Of a DNA stretch of 64,000 nt, positions 1-9,306 are shown in pieces (position 1 is the stretch's first letter; each line of letters begins with the position of its first letter). The notes under the pieces are model-generated. The model did no database searches and was not told the origin of the DNA. It was given only the letters and a program-made list of their open reading frames with translations. This DNA is from CAVUWL01 sp963700105 (GTDB lineage: Bacteria > Actinomycetota > Thermoleophilia > Solirubrobacterales > 70-9): the NCBI GenBank assembly GCA_963700105.1, contig CAVOWL010000004.1, positions 1,302,001 to 1,366,000 of the forward strand, read 5' to 3'. Made by a program: the position numbers and the translations under genes.

Positions 1-1410
1 TGCACCAAGCGGCGTGAACAGGTAGGCGATCATGCCGATCAAAGCGACCGCCCCGATCCAGCGAATGACCCGATCGCGGCCCCTGAAAAGGGCAAGCGCG
101 GCGGCCAGGACGGCCCCCGCCAAGATCAGCGGCCAGAGGGCGCCGAAGGCCTGGTGTAACCCCGGGACAAAGTAGTGGCGCCAGACTCCGAAGTCGGTTG
201 CGTAATGGGAGATCGCAAAGCCTGGGCGCGCGCTCTGCAGCCGCTCGGGATGTGGCAGGGTAATCGGCCCCAGGTGGGCGATCTCAGGAAGCGGACTGCC
301 GGCAAACGCGAGGTTTCGCAGGTACCAAAAGCCACCGCCCAAAAGCGCCGGCACGAACCACCACCACGCGGCCGCGCGGCGGCGGCCGCGCGGCGCCAGG
401 ACCACCACGGCGAGGCTCAGGGCCGCCGCCATCGCCAAGACCGTGACCTTGGTGCCGGCGGCGAGTCCGACCGCGAGCCCGGCCGCGGCGAGCGCCCAGC
501 CGAGCGGAATCGAGCCTCCCGCCCCGGCCCGCTGGGTTTCTGAGCCACCAGCCTGGCCCTGGGCCCAGAGGTTGACCAGGATCGCGATCGCACCTAGCAA
601 CAGCGCCGCGGCGGCCAGATCATTCTTGGCCGCCCCCGGCTCGCGCACAATCAGGGTGTGGGAATCGAGGATGATCGCGGCGGCGAGAAGTGTCAGGTGG
701 CCGCGACCATAGGGCCGACCGATACACCAGGCGGCCAGAAAGGCAAGCGCCAACCAGCCGAAGTTGATGAACAGCGACAGCGTGTCGCGATGGGTCAGCG
801 CGATCCCCACGGCGTGCAGCAGCTCGGAGTTCTGCGGGTAAAACCAGTTGGTGAAAACCGTGTCGGTGTAGTGCATCGCGGTCAGCGAATGGCTCTGCAC
901 CATGTCCACCGCAAATGGCATGTGGTACCAGAGTGAGTCGAAGTTGAAGATCCCCCCATCCAGGGCCTGCTTGGTTGTCAGCCCCCAGCGCGCGACGACC
1001 ACCGAGACCACCGCGAGGGAGACCAGATAGCCCAACCGCCCGACCGCTGGCGCTGGCAGGGCGGCCTCATCCTGCCGCGCCCCCGGGGAGCGGGGATCGC
1101 TGCGATCCGAACCCCCGGTGCGCCGCGCCGATCGCCGCAGCGCCGCAGCGCCGCCGAGGAGATATAGACCCGCCGCCAGCAACACCGATACCGCCACCAC
1201 CAGTCCGCCGTAGAAGAGGTTGAAGGTGCCGAGGAGCTCAGAGATCCAGATCAATAGGGCAAGCGCCACGATCGCCTCGAGAAGCCGCGCTGGCGCACCG
1301 TGCCAGGAGGCCAGCAACCTTGCCCGCAGCCAAAAGGCGCTAAATCCAAGCGAGGCGACCAGGGCGATTAGGGCCGCGGCGCTAATCAGGTAGGAGCCGG
1401 CGCTAACCAC
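1..1410 (-). CDS. Polytopic membrane protein, GT-C glycosyltransferase-like (3' end outside window)
   Basis: An uninterrupted minus-strand frame of 470 codons runs from a GTG at 1408-1410 off the left edge. The translation is a chain of hydrophobic helices. After the first few comes a loop reading DGGIFNFDSLWYHMPFAVD (about residues 145-165), which resembles the acidic first-loop D-x-x-W-Y-H region of GT-C fold lipid-linked glycosyltransferases, although the family is not certain. It starts 18 bases after the DivIC-like stop in the same frame, so it is probably co-transcribed. A role in assembling cell-envelope glycans is inference only. No C-terminal domain can be judged because the gene is cut. 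Confidence 0.75.
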   Translation of the reverse strand, partial: MVSAGSYLISAAALIALVASLGFSAFWLRARLLASWHGAPARLLEAIVALALLIWISELLGTFNLFYGGLVVAVSVLLAAGLYLLGGAAALRRSARRTGGSDRSDPRSPGARQDEAALPAPAVGRLGYLVSLAVVSVVVARWGLTTKQALDGGIFNFDSLWYHMPFAVDMVQSHSLTAMHYTDTVFTNWFYPQNSELLHAVGIALTHRDTLSLFINFGWLALAFLAAWCIGRPYGRGHLTLLAAAIILDSHTLIVREPGAAKNDLAAAALLLGAIAILVNLWAQGQAGGSETQRAGAGGSIPLGWALAAAGLAVGLAAGTKVTVLAMAAALSLAVVVLAPRGRRRAAAWWWFVPALLGGGFWYLRNLAFAGSPLPEIAHLGPITLPHPERLQSARPGFAISHYATDFGVWRHYFVPGLHQAFGALWPLILAGAVLAAALALFRGRDRVIRWIGAVALIGMIAYLFTPLGA

Positions 1411-1428
1411 CGGGGGCCCCGAAGTGGG

Positions 1429-1773
1429 TCAGTTGAGCCCGCGCACCACGATCGGAACCTCGCCTTCGCCGACCATTCCCTGGGCTCGGGCCCTGCTGTC
1501 GATTACGATCGGGTCTGCTGCCGTTTGGACCAGGTGGTGAAGGTGCGCGTTCTCGTTTAGGAGGCTGTGCAACTGCGCCTTTGCCGCGGTCGTCGCCGTG
1601 TAGGTCTTGACCAAGTCGATCGCCGGATTGAGATAGGAGTAAAGGACAGCGGCGAGCACCAGGGTCAGCGCGACCCGCCCGACCCGATCCCAGTGAACGC
1701 GACTCGCGCCCCCCCTGGCAGCGGGTCGGCGCCGCGCCGCGGGGCGACGGCTGGGCTGGCGGCGTCCGGACAC
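1429..1773 (-). CDS. DivIC/FtsB-like septum formation protein
   Basis: This 114-residue protein has a basic Arg/Pro-rich N-terminus, one membrane segment at about residues 33-52 and a following helical stretch with leucines and alanines that could form a short coiled coil (about 55-85). That bitopic layout, and the position directly after eno, match the FtsB/DivIC family, which bridges FtsL and FtsQ/DivIB in the divisome. Similarity at residue level is weak, as is normal for this family, so the call relies on topology and context. It lies 37 bases after the eno stop and 18 bases before the next membrane protein. Confidence 0.75.
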   Translation of the reverse strand: MSGRRQPSRRPAARRRPAARGGASRVHWDRVGRVALTLVLAAVLYSYLNPAIDLVKTYTATTAAKAQLHSLLNENAHLHHLVQTAADPIVIDSRARAQGMVGEGEVPIVVRGLN

Positions 1774-1810
1774 GCCCCTCCCTTTGCGACCCGGGGCCGC
1801 TTTCCTGCAT

Positions 1811-3105
1811 CTAGGTGGACTGCTGGACGAATGCCTGCAGGCCGGGGAATCGTGCGGCGGACCCCAGTTCCTCCTCGATCCGCAGCAGGCGGTTGTACTT
1901 CGCCACGCGGTCTGAACGGGATGGAGCGCCGGTCTTTATCTGACCTGCTCCGGTCGCCACGGCTAGATCGGCGATCGTCGTGTCCTCGGTCTCCCCCGAG
2001 CGATGGGAGATCACCGTGCTGTATCCGGCCTGACGCGCGAGGCGGATCGCCGCCAGGGTCTCGGTCAGGGTGCCGATCTGGTTGACCTTGACCAAGATCG
2101 AGTTGGCGACGCCCAGCTCGATCCCGCGCCGCAGGCGCTGCGGGTTGGTCACAAACAGATCATCGCCGACCAATTGGACCCTCGCCCCGAGGCGTTGGCT
2201 GAGAAGCGCCCAACCCTCCCAGTCCTCCTCATCCATGCCGTCCTCCAGCGAGACGATCGGAAAGCGCGAGCAGGCGTCATCCCAGTAGGCGACCATCTCG
2301 GGGGGGAGAGCTCGCGACCCTCGTGCTCAAGCACGTAGACGCCGTCGCGATAGAACTCGCTGCTGGCCGGGTCAAGCGCGATCAAGACGTCGCCCCCGGG
2401 CTCATAGCCCGCCTCCTCCACCCCCGCCAGCACCGCTCTCAACGCCGCCTCATTGGAGTCAAGGTTGGGGGCAAAGCCGCCCTCATCGCCGCCGGCGGTG
2501 GAGAGTCCCAGGGCGGCGAGGCTCCGCTTCAGCGCGTGAAAGACCTCGGTGCCGACCCGAAGGCACTCCGAGAAGCTCGCCGCGCCGCAGGGCACGACCA
2601 TGAACTCCTGAAAGTCAATCGAGTTATCGGCGTGAGCACCTCCGTTTAGGACATTCATCATCGGCACCGGCAGCAGGTGCGGCTCGCCGCCGCCGTAGAG
2701 CTCGGCAAGGTAGCGGTAGAGGGGCTGCTCGGAATCATTGGCGGCGGCCTTTGCAGCGGCGAGTGAGACGCCGAGAATCGCGTTGGCCCCGAGCCTGCCC
2801 TTGTTCGGCGTCCCGTCCAACTCGATCATCGTCTGATCGAGGGCGCCCTGCTCGGCGGCGCGTGCTCCACCCAGCGCCGCGGCGATCTCGCCGTTTACGT
2901 TGGCCACCGCACGGCCCACCCCCTTGCCTCCCCAGGCCGCGCCGCCGTCGCGCAGCTCCACCGCCTCAAACTCGCCGGTTGAGGCACCCGAGGGCACCGC
3001 GGCCAGACCGCGAGCGCCCGACTCGAGCAAAACCTCGACCTCTACAGTCGGGTTGCCGCGCGAGTCGAGGATCTGGCGGGCGTGGATGGAGGCGATGACG
3101 CTCAT
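1811..3105 (-). CDS. eno: Enolase, reading frame broken once at a 7-base G/C run
   Basis: Enolase converts 2-phosphoglycerate to phosphoenolpyruvate in the cytoplasm. The N-terminal part opens with ARQILDSRGNPTVEVEV and carries PSGASTGEFEAVELRDG, both diagnostic. The C-terminal part carries PIVSLEDGMDEEDWEGW, GDDLFVTN and SHRSGETEDT, the last being the substrate-binding signature. The two parts are in different frames. The switch falls at seven consecutive C (coding strand) at 2300-2306. One extra C would restore a 431-residue protein of normal family length. All active-site segments are present on either side, so a sequencing or assembly error is likelier than decay. It follows the foldase gene by 38 bases. 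Confidence 0.93.
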
Positions 3106-3143
3106 CGGGGGCGCGCCAGTTTATTCGGGTTGGGCCGGGTTGG

Positions 3144-4532
3144 TTAGGGCGCCGTCGTCGCTGCCCCGGAGGAGCCGGCGGCTCCCGCGGCTCCGGCCGC
3201 GCCCGCCGCCCCCGATGTGAGCCCGCTCAGCCCCGGGGTGGTGGGCGTCGGTTTCAGACCCGCTGGCTGGGGTCGCTGCGGCAGCCGCTGTCCCTGTGGC
3301 ACGAGGATCGTCGCGCTGCCTGGGATCTGGGGGGCGAGCTGCTGGACGGGGGCCGGACAGGCCGCCGGCAGGCCGCCTTTGGGGTGGGCTTCATAGCAGG
3401 CCGGCGGAGCGCTCGCTGGATGACCGCTGGAAACGTAGTTGGAGCAGCGTTCGATCTCATATCCCGAAGCGCAGAAGGTTCGCGACTGCCACTTACTGGT
3501 GTAATCGCTGACGAATTGGGTGAAGACTTCCTGCTGGGCCTGCTGGGTCAGCTGGGAGGTGATCTGGGATTTCACCGAGGAAAGCGGCTGCACTGCTTTC
3601 GGCGTCGTTTTTTCGACGACGAAGACGTAGTAGCCGAGCGGGGTCTTGATCGGGCCCACCAGCTGACCTTTGCTGGCGGAGAAGATGGCGCTGTTGAGCG
3701 GTTCCTGAAAGCGCCCTTCGGTAACTCCAGCCGTCAGGCCCCCGGTGCTTTTGGAGGTTGCTTCGGTCGAATACTTTTTGGCGACCTTCTGCCAATTCGC
3801 CGCCGCGTGGTCCTTTTCGAGCAGCGCCTTGGCGGCTTCGACTTTGGCCTTATCTTTGTTGAGGACGAGGCGGATTTCCCGCGAGGCGGGCGTCGTGAAC
3901 TGGGTGCCCTTTGCCGCTTCGTAATACTGTTCGGTCTGCGAGGCCGGCGGGGTCGGAGCTTCTTTACCGATCTGAGCCTGGATCTGGGTGCTGAGCAGTT
4001 TCAGCTTTACCCGATTGTCGACATCAGCCTGGGTGAAGTGTGAGGTTTTGAGGAATTTGTCGTAGGCGGCCCGCGTTTTGAAGTTCTGTTTCTTGATCTG
4101 GGCGAGTTCGGTGGCGATCTGTTTGGAGGTGACCGTGATCCCCATTTCTTCGGCCTGACCCTGAATCCAGATCGTGTCGAAGATGCTGCCGAGGGCGGTT
4201 TTCCTCAGTTCTTCGTACTGTTTTTCGCCCGGTTTGGGGGTCGATTTGAGGCCCGCCTGGGCCGCCGCCTGCAGCAGCGACCGTTTGTATTCGGCTTCAG
4301 AGACGTGACCGATGCTCGCCGGGACGCCTTCGACCAGCGCCACGTCACCGGCCGGGATCGCCGGGGGGCCGATTCCCTGTGCGATTGCGAAACCGGCGAA
4401 CAGCAGGATGAAGGCGATCCCGAAGACCAGCAATCCGAGTCGCTGCATCGGCGATGGACCGGATGAGGCCCCTTTGGCACTCTGGGGGCTACCCTTGCCC
4501 GCCGTGGGTCTTTTGCGTTTGCTTGGACTCAC
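3144..4532 (-). CDS. Membrane-anchored parvulin-type peptidyl-prolyl isomerase (PrsA/SurA-like)
   Basis: The likely product is a 462-residue extracytoplasmic foldase. It starts with a Lys/Arg-rich tail, then one membrane segment (about 31-51), a SurA-type N-terminal helical region (about 75-215), a parvulin domain (about 218-308, with GGLTAGV and GPIKTPLGYYVF) and a Pro/Gly/Ala-rich tail ending in GAAGAAG repeats. Four cysteines (354, 363, 379, 392) follow the parvulin domain and could form disulfides outside the cell. The GTG at 4530-4532 shares GTGA with the mfd stop, which implies translational coupling. A longer in-frame start at 4655 lies inside mfd and is unlikely. The substrate is unknown. 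Confidence 0.85.
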   Translation of the reverse strand: MSPSKRKRPTAGKGSPQSAKGASSGPSPMQRLGLLVFGIAFILLFAGFAIAQGIGPPAIPAGDVALVEGVPASIGHVSEAEYKRSLLQAAAQAGLKSTPKPGEKQYEELRKTALGSIFDTIWIQGQAEEMGITVTSKQIATELAQIKKQNFKTRAAYDKFLKTSHFTQADVDNRVKLKLLSTQIQAQIGKEAPTPPASQTEQYYEAAKGTQFTTPASREIRLVLNKDKAKVEAAKALLEKDHAAANWQKVAKKYSTEATSKSTGGLTAGVTEGRFQEPLNSAIFSASKGQLVGPIKTPLGYYVFVVEKTTPKAVQPLSSVKSQITSQLTQQAQQEVFTQFVSDYTSKWQSRTFCASGYEIERCSNYVSSGHPASAPPACYEAHPKGGLPAACPAPVQQLAPQIPGSATILVPQGQRLPQRPQPAGLKPTPTTPGLSGLTSGAAGAAGAAGAAGSSGAATTAP

Positions 4533-7500
4533 GCAGCGGGCAGCATATCCGAAGAACGCCTGGCGTCTCTTAATCCCGCCGCCATCGCCAGTACGGCGGC
4601 AAGGCGGGCCTCGGGCTGATCGGGGACGCGCAGCGCCGCGGTCTGCTCGCGCCACTCATACACCGCCCCCTCAACCGCCTCGCGCAGCGCCGCCGCGCCC
4701 TCCGAATCGAGCTCGACCCCGCTGATACTGAGGCGCCCGCCGCGGAACTCGACGCTGCGGGCCCCCGCCAGGCCGAGTTCGATTCGCGCCGCCTGCAGCT
4801 TCAAAAGGTTCTCGGCCTCCTCTGGCAGAGAACCGAAGCGATCACTCAGCTCATCGCGGATCGCGCGCAGCTCACCGGGCTCGCGAGCCGCGACGATGCG
4901 GCGGTGGATATCGATCTTGGCGGCCTCAAAGGGAACGAAGGTGACCGGCAGGTAGGCATCCACCGCGACGTCGAGGCGCACCGGCTCGGGCGCCGCCTCA
5001 CCGCGCTCCCCGGCGGCGCCGGCCTCGGCGACCGCTTCATCGATCATCTGGCAGTAGAGCTCAAAGCCAACCGCGGCGACGTGGCCGGATTGCTCATCAC
5101 CGAGCAGGTTGCCGGCGCCGCGAATATCTAGATCGCGCATCGCGATCCGAAACCCCGATCCGAGCTCGGTGTGATCGGCGAGGGTCGAGAGCCTCGCCGC
5201 GGCCTCCTCTGTGAGGATCTCGGGTGAGGGGTAGAGCAGGTAGGCGAAGGCCCGCTCGCGCGAGCGCCCCACGCGGCCGCGGATCTGGTAGGCCTGCGAG
5301 AGCCCCAGCTGGTCGGCGCGCTCGACGATCAGGGTGTTGGCGGTCGGAATATCGAGCCCCGACTCGATGATCGTGGTCGTCACCAGGCAATCGGCCCCAC
5401 CGCGTAAAAAGTCCAGCATCGTCTGCTCCAACCGCTCCTCCTCCATCTGGCCGTGGGCCTCTGCGAAACGGGCCTTGGGAACCAGGGCGCGCAGCCCTTC
5501 GGCCACCTGCGGCAAAGAATCGATCCGGTTGTGCAGGAAGAAGGCCTGGCCGCCGCGCTCGACCTCGCGCTCGATCGCCCGACGGACGAGATCCTCATCG
5601 TAGGGTCCGACGTAGGTGCGAACCGGGCGCCGCCCCTCCGGTGCGGTCTCGATCACCGAGATGTCCCTCAATCCCGCCAGGCTCATCTGCAGGGTGCGAG
5701 GAATCGGCGTCGCCGAGAGCGCCAAGACGTCGACCTTCAGCTTCAGCTGGCGCAGCAGCTCCTTCTGCTTGACACCAAAGCGCTGCTCCTCATCGACGAT
5801 CACCAGCCCGAGCTCCCTGGCCCGCACGTCACGGGAGAGCAGCCGGTGGGTGCCGATCAGGATGTCGACGCTGCCCTGCCTAAAATCGGCGAGGACCTTC
5901 TTCACCTCGGCTGGGCGACGCAGGCGGGAGACCCCCTCAACCCTGAAGGGAAGATCGGCGAGGCGCTCGCTGAAGGTGCCAAAGTGCTGCTGGGCGAGAA
6001 TCGTCGTCGGCACCAGCATCATCACCTGCCTGCCATCGGCTGCCGCCTTCACGGCCGCCCGCAGGGCAACCTCGGTCTTGCCGAAGCCAACGTCTCCGCA
6101 GACCAGCCGATCCATCGGCCGCTCCTCCTCCATGTCGCCCTTGACCGCCTCGATCGCCTCCAGCTGATCGGCGGTCTCGCGGTATGGAAAGGCCGTCTCC
6201 ATAGCGATTTGCCACTCGCCGTCGGGCGCGAAGGCGTGGCCCTTGCGGGCGCGACGCTCGGCGTAGAGGTTGAGCAACTCCCCCGCGAGCTCGCCGGCGG
6301 CGCGCCGAGCCCGCGCCTTCATGTTCTCCCAGCGTCGCCCGCCCAGAGCCGAGAGCGTCGGTTCGGCGCCGGAGCCGACGTAGCGACTCAACTTGGCGAG
6401 CTGCTCGGTGGGTACGTAGACGCGGTCCTCGCCCTTGTACTCGAGATAGAGGTAATCGCGGGTGACGCCACCCACCTCTCGGGTCTCAAAGCCGGCAAAA
6501 CGCGCGACGCCGTGATCCTCGTGAACAACGTGATCGCCGACCCGCAGCTCGCCGAATGCGAGTCGGCCGCGGGCGGCGCTCGGCAGCCGCTCGGTGGCGG
6601 GGCGGCGACGGTGAACGAGACGTCGGAAGGGATAGACGGCGAGCCGAAGCTCGGGGCTTATGAAACCCTCGCGAAGGCGCGCCTCGGCGAAGACCAGGCC
6701 CGGATCTATCGAGAGGCGCCCGCCGTTTAGAAGTGAGGCATCGAGCCGGTCCAGGCCGTAGCGCGTCCGCTCTGCCTCGCCGCGGTTTTCGAAGGCGACG
6801 ACGGTGCGGTAACCAGAGCGCACCAGTTTCTCCAGCTCTGCCTCGGCCTCCTTGATGCTGCGTGCCGGCGACTCCGCGCGAGAGGCACGAAACGCGTCCT
6901 CATCCTCCTCACCGGCGCCGCCCAGTGAGAGCGATGCGCGCTGGGAGAGCGCCGAAGCGACGTCGACGTAGAGCTTGCGCGCGTCATCTGCGTGCATCGC
7001 CGTGGTCACGTCCTCCCAGTGATCGCGCAGGGCGGGCTCGATCTCCTCGGCCGCGACGAGCGCGACCGCGGCCTCGCTGGGGACCAGATCGAGCGGCGCC
7101 TTGAAGTGCTCAAGCGGCAGCAGGTCAGCGAGCTCAGTTAGCGGCTCCCCATTCTCGGCGGCCTCCATCGCCGCCAGCTCGGCCAGCTCGCGGTGTTCGG
7201 AGTCAAGCTCGGCGGCCGGCGCCAACTCGACCCGATCGGCGTCGCCCAGGGAGCGCTGGGTGAAGGTCGAAAACCACCGCATCGACTCGACCTGATCGCC
7301 GAAGAGCTCGATCCGAATCGCCCGCTCCTCGGTCGCCGGAAAGACGTCGAGGATGCCGCCCCGAACGGCGAACTGCCCACGCTCAACCACCTGCTCGACC
7401 CGCTCGTACCCGGCAGCGATCAGATCCTCAGAGACCGCGCCCAAATCGAGCTCCGAGCCGCCACTGATCGAGAACCCCGCCGGGCGCAACGAGGCGTCGG

Positions 7501-7912
7501 GTACCGCCTCGGCGAGGGCGGTAGCGCTCGCCACGACGACAGCGTCGCGCTCCGCGCCAAGCGCGTCCAGAGCATCGATTCTCAATCCGACCAGGTGCGG
7601 CGGCGGCGTGACATGGGAGGCGTAGCCGGTTCCCCGCGAGGGATAGAAGCGCACCCGGCGCCCGCCGAGGTAGGCACGCAGATCGGCGGCCAGGTCACGC
7701 GCGGAGCGATCATCGGCGCTGACCAGCAGGGCGGGGCGATCGGCGAGCCCGCGCTCGTCCTCGAGCAAGGTCGCAAGCAGCAGCGGCCGAAGCACGGTCG
7801 AGACAGCGACGCTGAGCTTCTCAGCGCCCCCCGCGGCCGCGCGCGCCCGGCCGCTAAGCGCGTGCACGCGCTCGTTCTCGGCGACTATCTCGATCAGCGG
7901 ATGAAGGCTCAT
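4529..7912 (-). CDS. mfd: Transcription-repair coupling factor Mfd
   Basis: Mfd is an ATP-dependent translocase that removes RNA polymerase stalled at DNA lesions and recruits UvrA. At 1127 residues the length is normal. The UvrB-like N-terminal module is followed by the RNA-polymerase-interacting domain (GDHVVHEDHGVARFAG and YLYLEYKGEDRVYVPTEQ, about 455-500). The RecG-like helicase has Walker A GDVGFGKTE near residue 610 and the DEEQRFG box near 707, then the TRG-like motif region and the C-terminal UvrA-masking domain. It is 55 bases after the crotonase gene and overlaps the foldase gene by four bases. No domain looks missing. Confidence 0.97.
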   Translation of the reverse strand: MSLHPLIEIVAENERVHALSGRARAAAGGAEKLSVAVSTVLRPLLLATLLEDERGLADRPALLVSADDRSARDLAADLRAYLGGRRVRFYPSRGTGYASHVTPPPHLVGLRIDALDALGAERDAVVVASATALAEAVPDASLRPAGFSISGGSELDLGAVSEDLIAAGYERVEQVVERGQFAVRGGILDVFPATEERAIRIELFGDQVESMRWFSTFTQRSLGDADRVELAPAAELDSEHRELAELAAMEAAENGEPLTELADLLPLEHFKAPLDLVPSEAAVALVAAEEIEPALRDHWEDVTTAMHADDARKLYVDVASALSQRASLSLGGAGEEDEDAFRASRAESPARSIKEAEAELEKLVRSGYRTVVAFENRGEAERTRYGLDRLDASLLNGGRLSIDPGLVFAEARLREGFISPELRLAVYPFRRLVHRRRPATERLPSAARGRLAFGELRVGDHVVHEDHGVARFAGFETREVGGVTRDYLYLEYKGEDRVYVPTEQLAKLSRYVGSGAEPTLSALGGRRWENMKARARRAAGELAGELLNLYAERRARKGHAFAPDGEWQIAMETAFPYRETADQLEAIEAVKGDMEEERPMDRLVCGDVGFGKTEVALRAAVKAAADGRQVMMLVPTTILAQQHFGTFSERLADLPFRVEGVSRLRRPAEVKKVLADFRQGSVDILIGTHRLLSRDVRARELGLVIVDEEQRFGVKQKELLRQLKLKVDVLALSATPIPRTLQMSLAGLRDISVIETAPEGRRPVRTYVGPYDEDLVRRAIEREVERGGQAFFLHNRIDSLPQVAEGLRALVPKARFAEAHGQMEEERLEQTMLDFLRGGADCLVTTTIIESGLDIPTANTLIVERADQLGLSQAYQIRGRVGRSRERAFAYLLYPSPEILTEEAAARLSTLADHTELGSGFRIAMRDLDIRGAGNLLGDEQSGHVAAVGFELYCQMIDEAVAEAGAAGERGEAAPEPVRLDVAVDAYLPVTFVPFEAAKIDIHRRIVAAREPGELRAIRDELSDRFGSLPEEAENLLKLQAARIELGLAGARSVEFRGGRLSISGVELDSEGAAALREAVEGAVYEWREQTAALRVPDQPEARLAAVLAMAAGLRDARRSSDMLPAA

Positions 7913-7967
7913 GGCAGCACAATGGCCCGGATCAGTGCTCCGGGCGCTCCCTCGATTCTAGGCCGGG

Positions 7968-8699
7968 CTACTCCTCAAAGGGCAGGCCGGGACCGCTGCG
8001 CTGCCAGCGCACCTGTCCCTCTCCCTCGGCCTTGGAGCGGACCTCAACCGGGTCCCACTCGTGCAGCATCGCCTTCAGCCGCGCCACCGCGGCGGGCGGA
8101 TGGGCGGCGACCTCTGCCGCCAGCTCTAGCGCCGCGTCCTCGCAGCGCGCCGTCGGCGCGACCCGATTTATCAGACCGAGCCGCAGCGCCTCCTCGGCGC
8201 CCACCGTGCGCGAGGAGAGCAGCAGGTACTTGGCGGCGGCGAGCCCGCAAAGGGTGACCAGGCGCGCCGGTCCGACCGGAACGCCGAGCGCCGCGCCGGG
8301 GAATCTCATGCGCAGGTTGCCGGCGCCGATCCGCAAGTCACAAGCGACCGCAATCTCGGCGCCGCCGCCGACCACGTCGCCGTGGCAGACGGCAATCGTC
8401 GGCTTTGCGAAGCCAACGATCTCATCGTAGAGGTCGGCAAAGAGCTGCATGCGGCGAACCCTGCCCTCCTGATCGAGGTGCTCGCGGACGTCGGCGCCCG
8501 CCGAGAGGCCGAGCGGATCGGATGAGCTGATCACGAGTACGCGCACGCCCCGATCCTCGCGGGAGACGGCGAGGCGCTCGAGCATTTCGGCCAGCATCTG
8601 GGAGTTGATCGCGTTGCGAGCGCCGGGGCGCTGCAGGCGAAGCACGGCGACCCCGCCGGGCCCCACCTCGTAGCCGATCAGCTCTGCCACCTCGCTCAC
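7968..8699 (-). CDS. Enoyl-CoA hydratase/isomerase (crotonase) family protein
   Basis: This 243-residue protein has the crotonase fold signatures: the oxyanion-hole segment LGLSAGADVREH (about 62-73) and HGDVVGGGAEIAVACDLRIG (about 109-128). In classical hydratases two glutamates act in catalysis. Here a Glu is present in GGGAE, but the second position reads GVPVGPARL rather than the usual G..P..G.-E-L pattern, so the reaction may be isomerase, hydrolase or decarboxylase rather than hydration. Its GTG start shares GTGA with the pth stop. The pairing with pth is probably only operonic. The substrate cannot be inferred from context. Confidence 0.85.
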   Translation of the reverse strand: MSEVAELIGYEVGPGGVAVLRLQRPGARNAINSQMLAEMLERLAVSREDRGVRVLVISSSDPLGLSAGADVREHLDQEGRVRRMQLFADLYDEIVGFAKPTIAVCHGDVVGGGAEIAVACDLRIGAGNLRMRFPGAALGVPVGPARLVTLCGLAAAKYLLLSSRTVGAEEALRLGLINRVAPTARCEDAALELAAEVAAHPPAAVARLKAMLHEWDPVEVRSKAEGEGQVRWQRSGPGLPFEE

Positions 8700-9247
8700 A
8701 CTGGCGCCGAACCTAGCCGCTCGACCAGCGCCTCGGCCTCCGTGGCGGCGCGATCGATCAGCGCCGCGACCGCCGCCGCGGGCTCGGCGAATCGCGACAG
8801 CACGTAGGCGGAGACGAACTCAGGGTCGCTGCGCTCGGGACGGCCGACGCCGACCCGCACCCGCCAGAACTCAGCGCCACCAAATCCGCGCCTCAGGCTC
8901 TTGAGGCCGTTGTGGCCGGCCAGTCCACCGCCGAGGCGACTCCTCACCTCACCGAAGGGGAGATCGATCTCATCGTGGACGACGATCACCCGTTCAAGCG
9001 GCGATTTGAGCGCGCCGCGGGCCGGGCCGGCCGCCTCGCCCGATTCGTTCATGTAGGTCTGCGGCGTGAATACGGCGACCCGCGCTCCGCCCGCCCCAGA
9101 CCGACCCTCGGCGAGCAGGCCGCCGAAACGGCGCCTCGGCGAGCCAAGCTCCCAGCGCCGGCAGAGCTCTGCGGCGACGTCGAATCCGACGTTGTGGCGC
9201 GTCTTTTCGTACTCGCGTCCGGGATTACCGAGGCCGACGATCAGGAT
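8696..9247 (-). CDS. pth: Peptidyl-tRNA hydrolase, start codon non-canonical
   Basis: Pth frees tRNA from prematurely released peptidyl-tRNA. The frame reads LIVGLGNPGREYEKTRHNVG at its N-terminus, containing the catalytic His of the RHNVGF motif, then TPQTYMNESG, VVHDEIDLPFGEVR and GGLAGHNGLKS, all standard Pth signatures. No ATG, GTG or TTG lies in frame before this N-terminus. Candidates are CTG (9242-9244), with GGGGAG about six bases upstream, or ATC (9245-9247), which would give the family's usual M-L-I-V-G start. The protein would be about 182-183 residues, which is normal. It lies 59 bases downstream of rplY, and this pairing is common in bacteria. Confidence 0.92.
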   Translation of the reverse strand: MLIVGLGNPGREYEKTRHNVGFDVAAELCRRWELGSPRRRFGGLLAEGRSGAGGARVAVFTPQTYMNESGEAAGPARGALKSPLERVIVVHDEIDLPFGEVRSRLGGGLAGHNGLKSLRRGFGGAEFWRVRVGVGRPERSDPEFVSAYVLSRFAEPAAAVAALIDRAATEAEALVERLGSAPV

Positions 9248-9306
9248 GCGCTCCCCGCCGCCTCGTTCCTCCTCGCCGAGGGCTCGGCGGCCGAAGGGCG
9301 ACAGCC

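Noticed and set aside
4533..4655. Upstream extension of the foldase gene
   Set aside because: It lies wholly inside mfd and adds a non-conserved Arg-rich stretch. The GTGA overlap start is more plausible.
5453..6730. 425-residue plus-strand frame inside mfd
   Set aside because: It is antisense to the helicase core, lacks any motif and has the composition of a third-position GC shadow.
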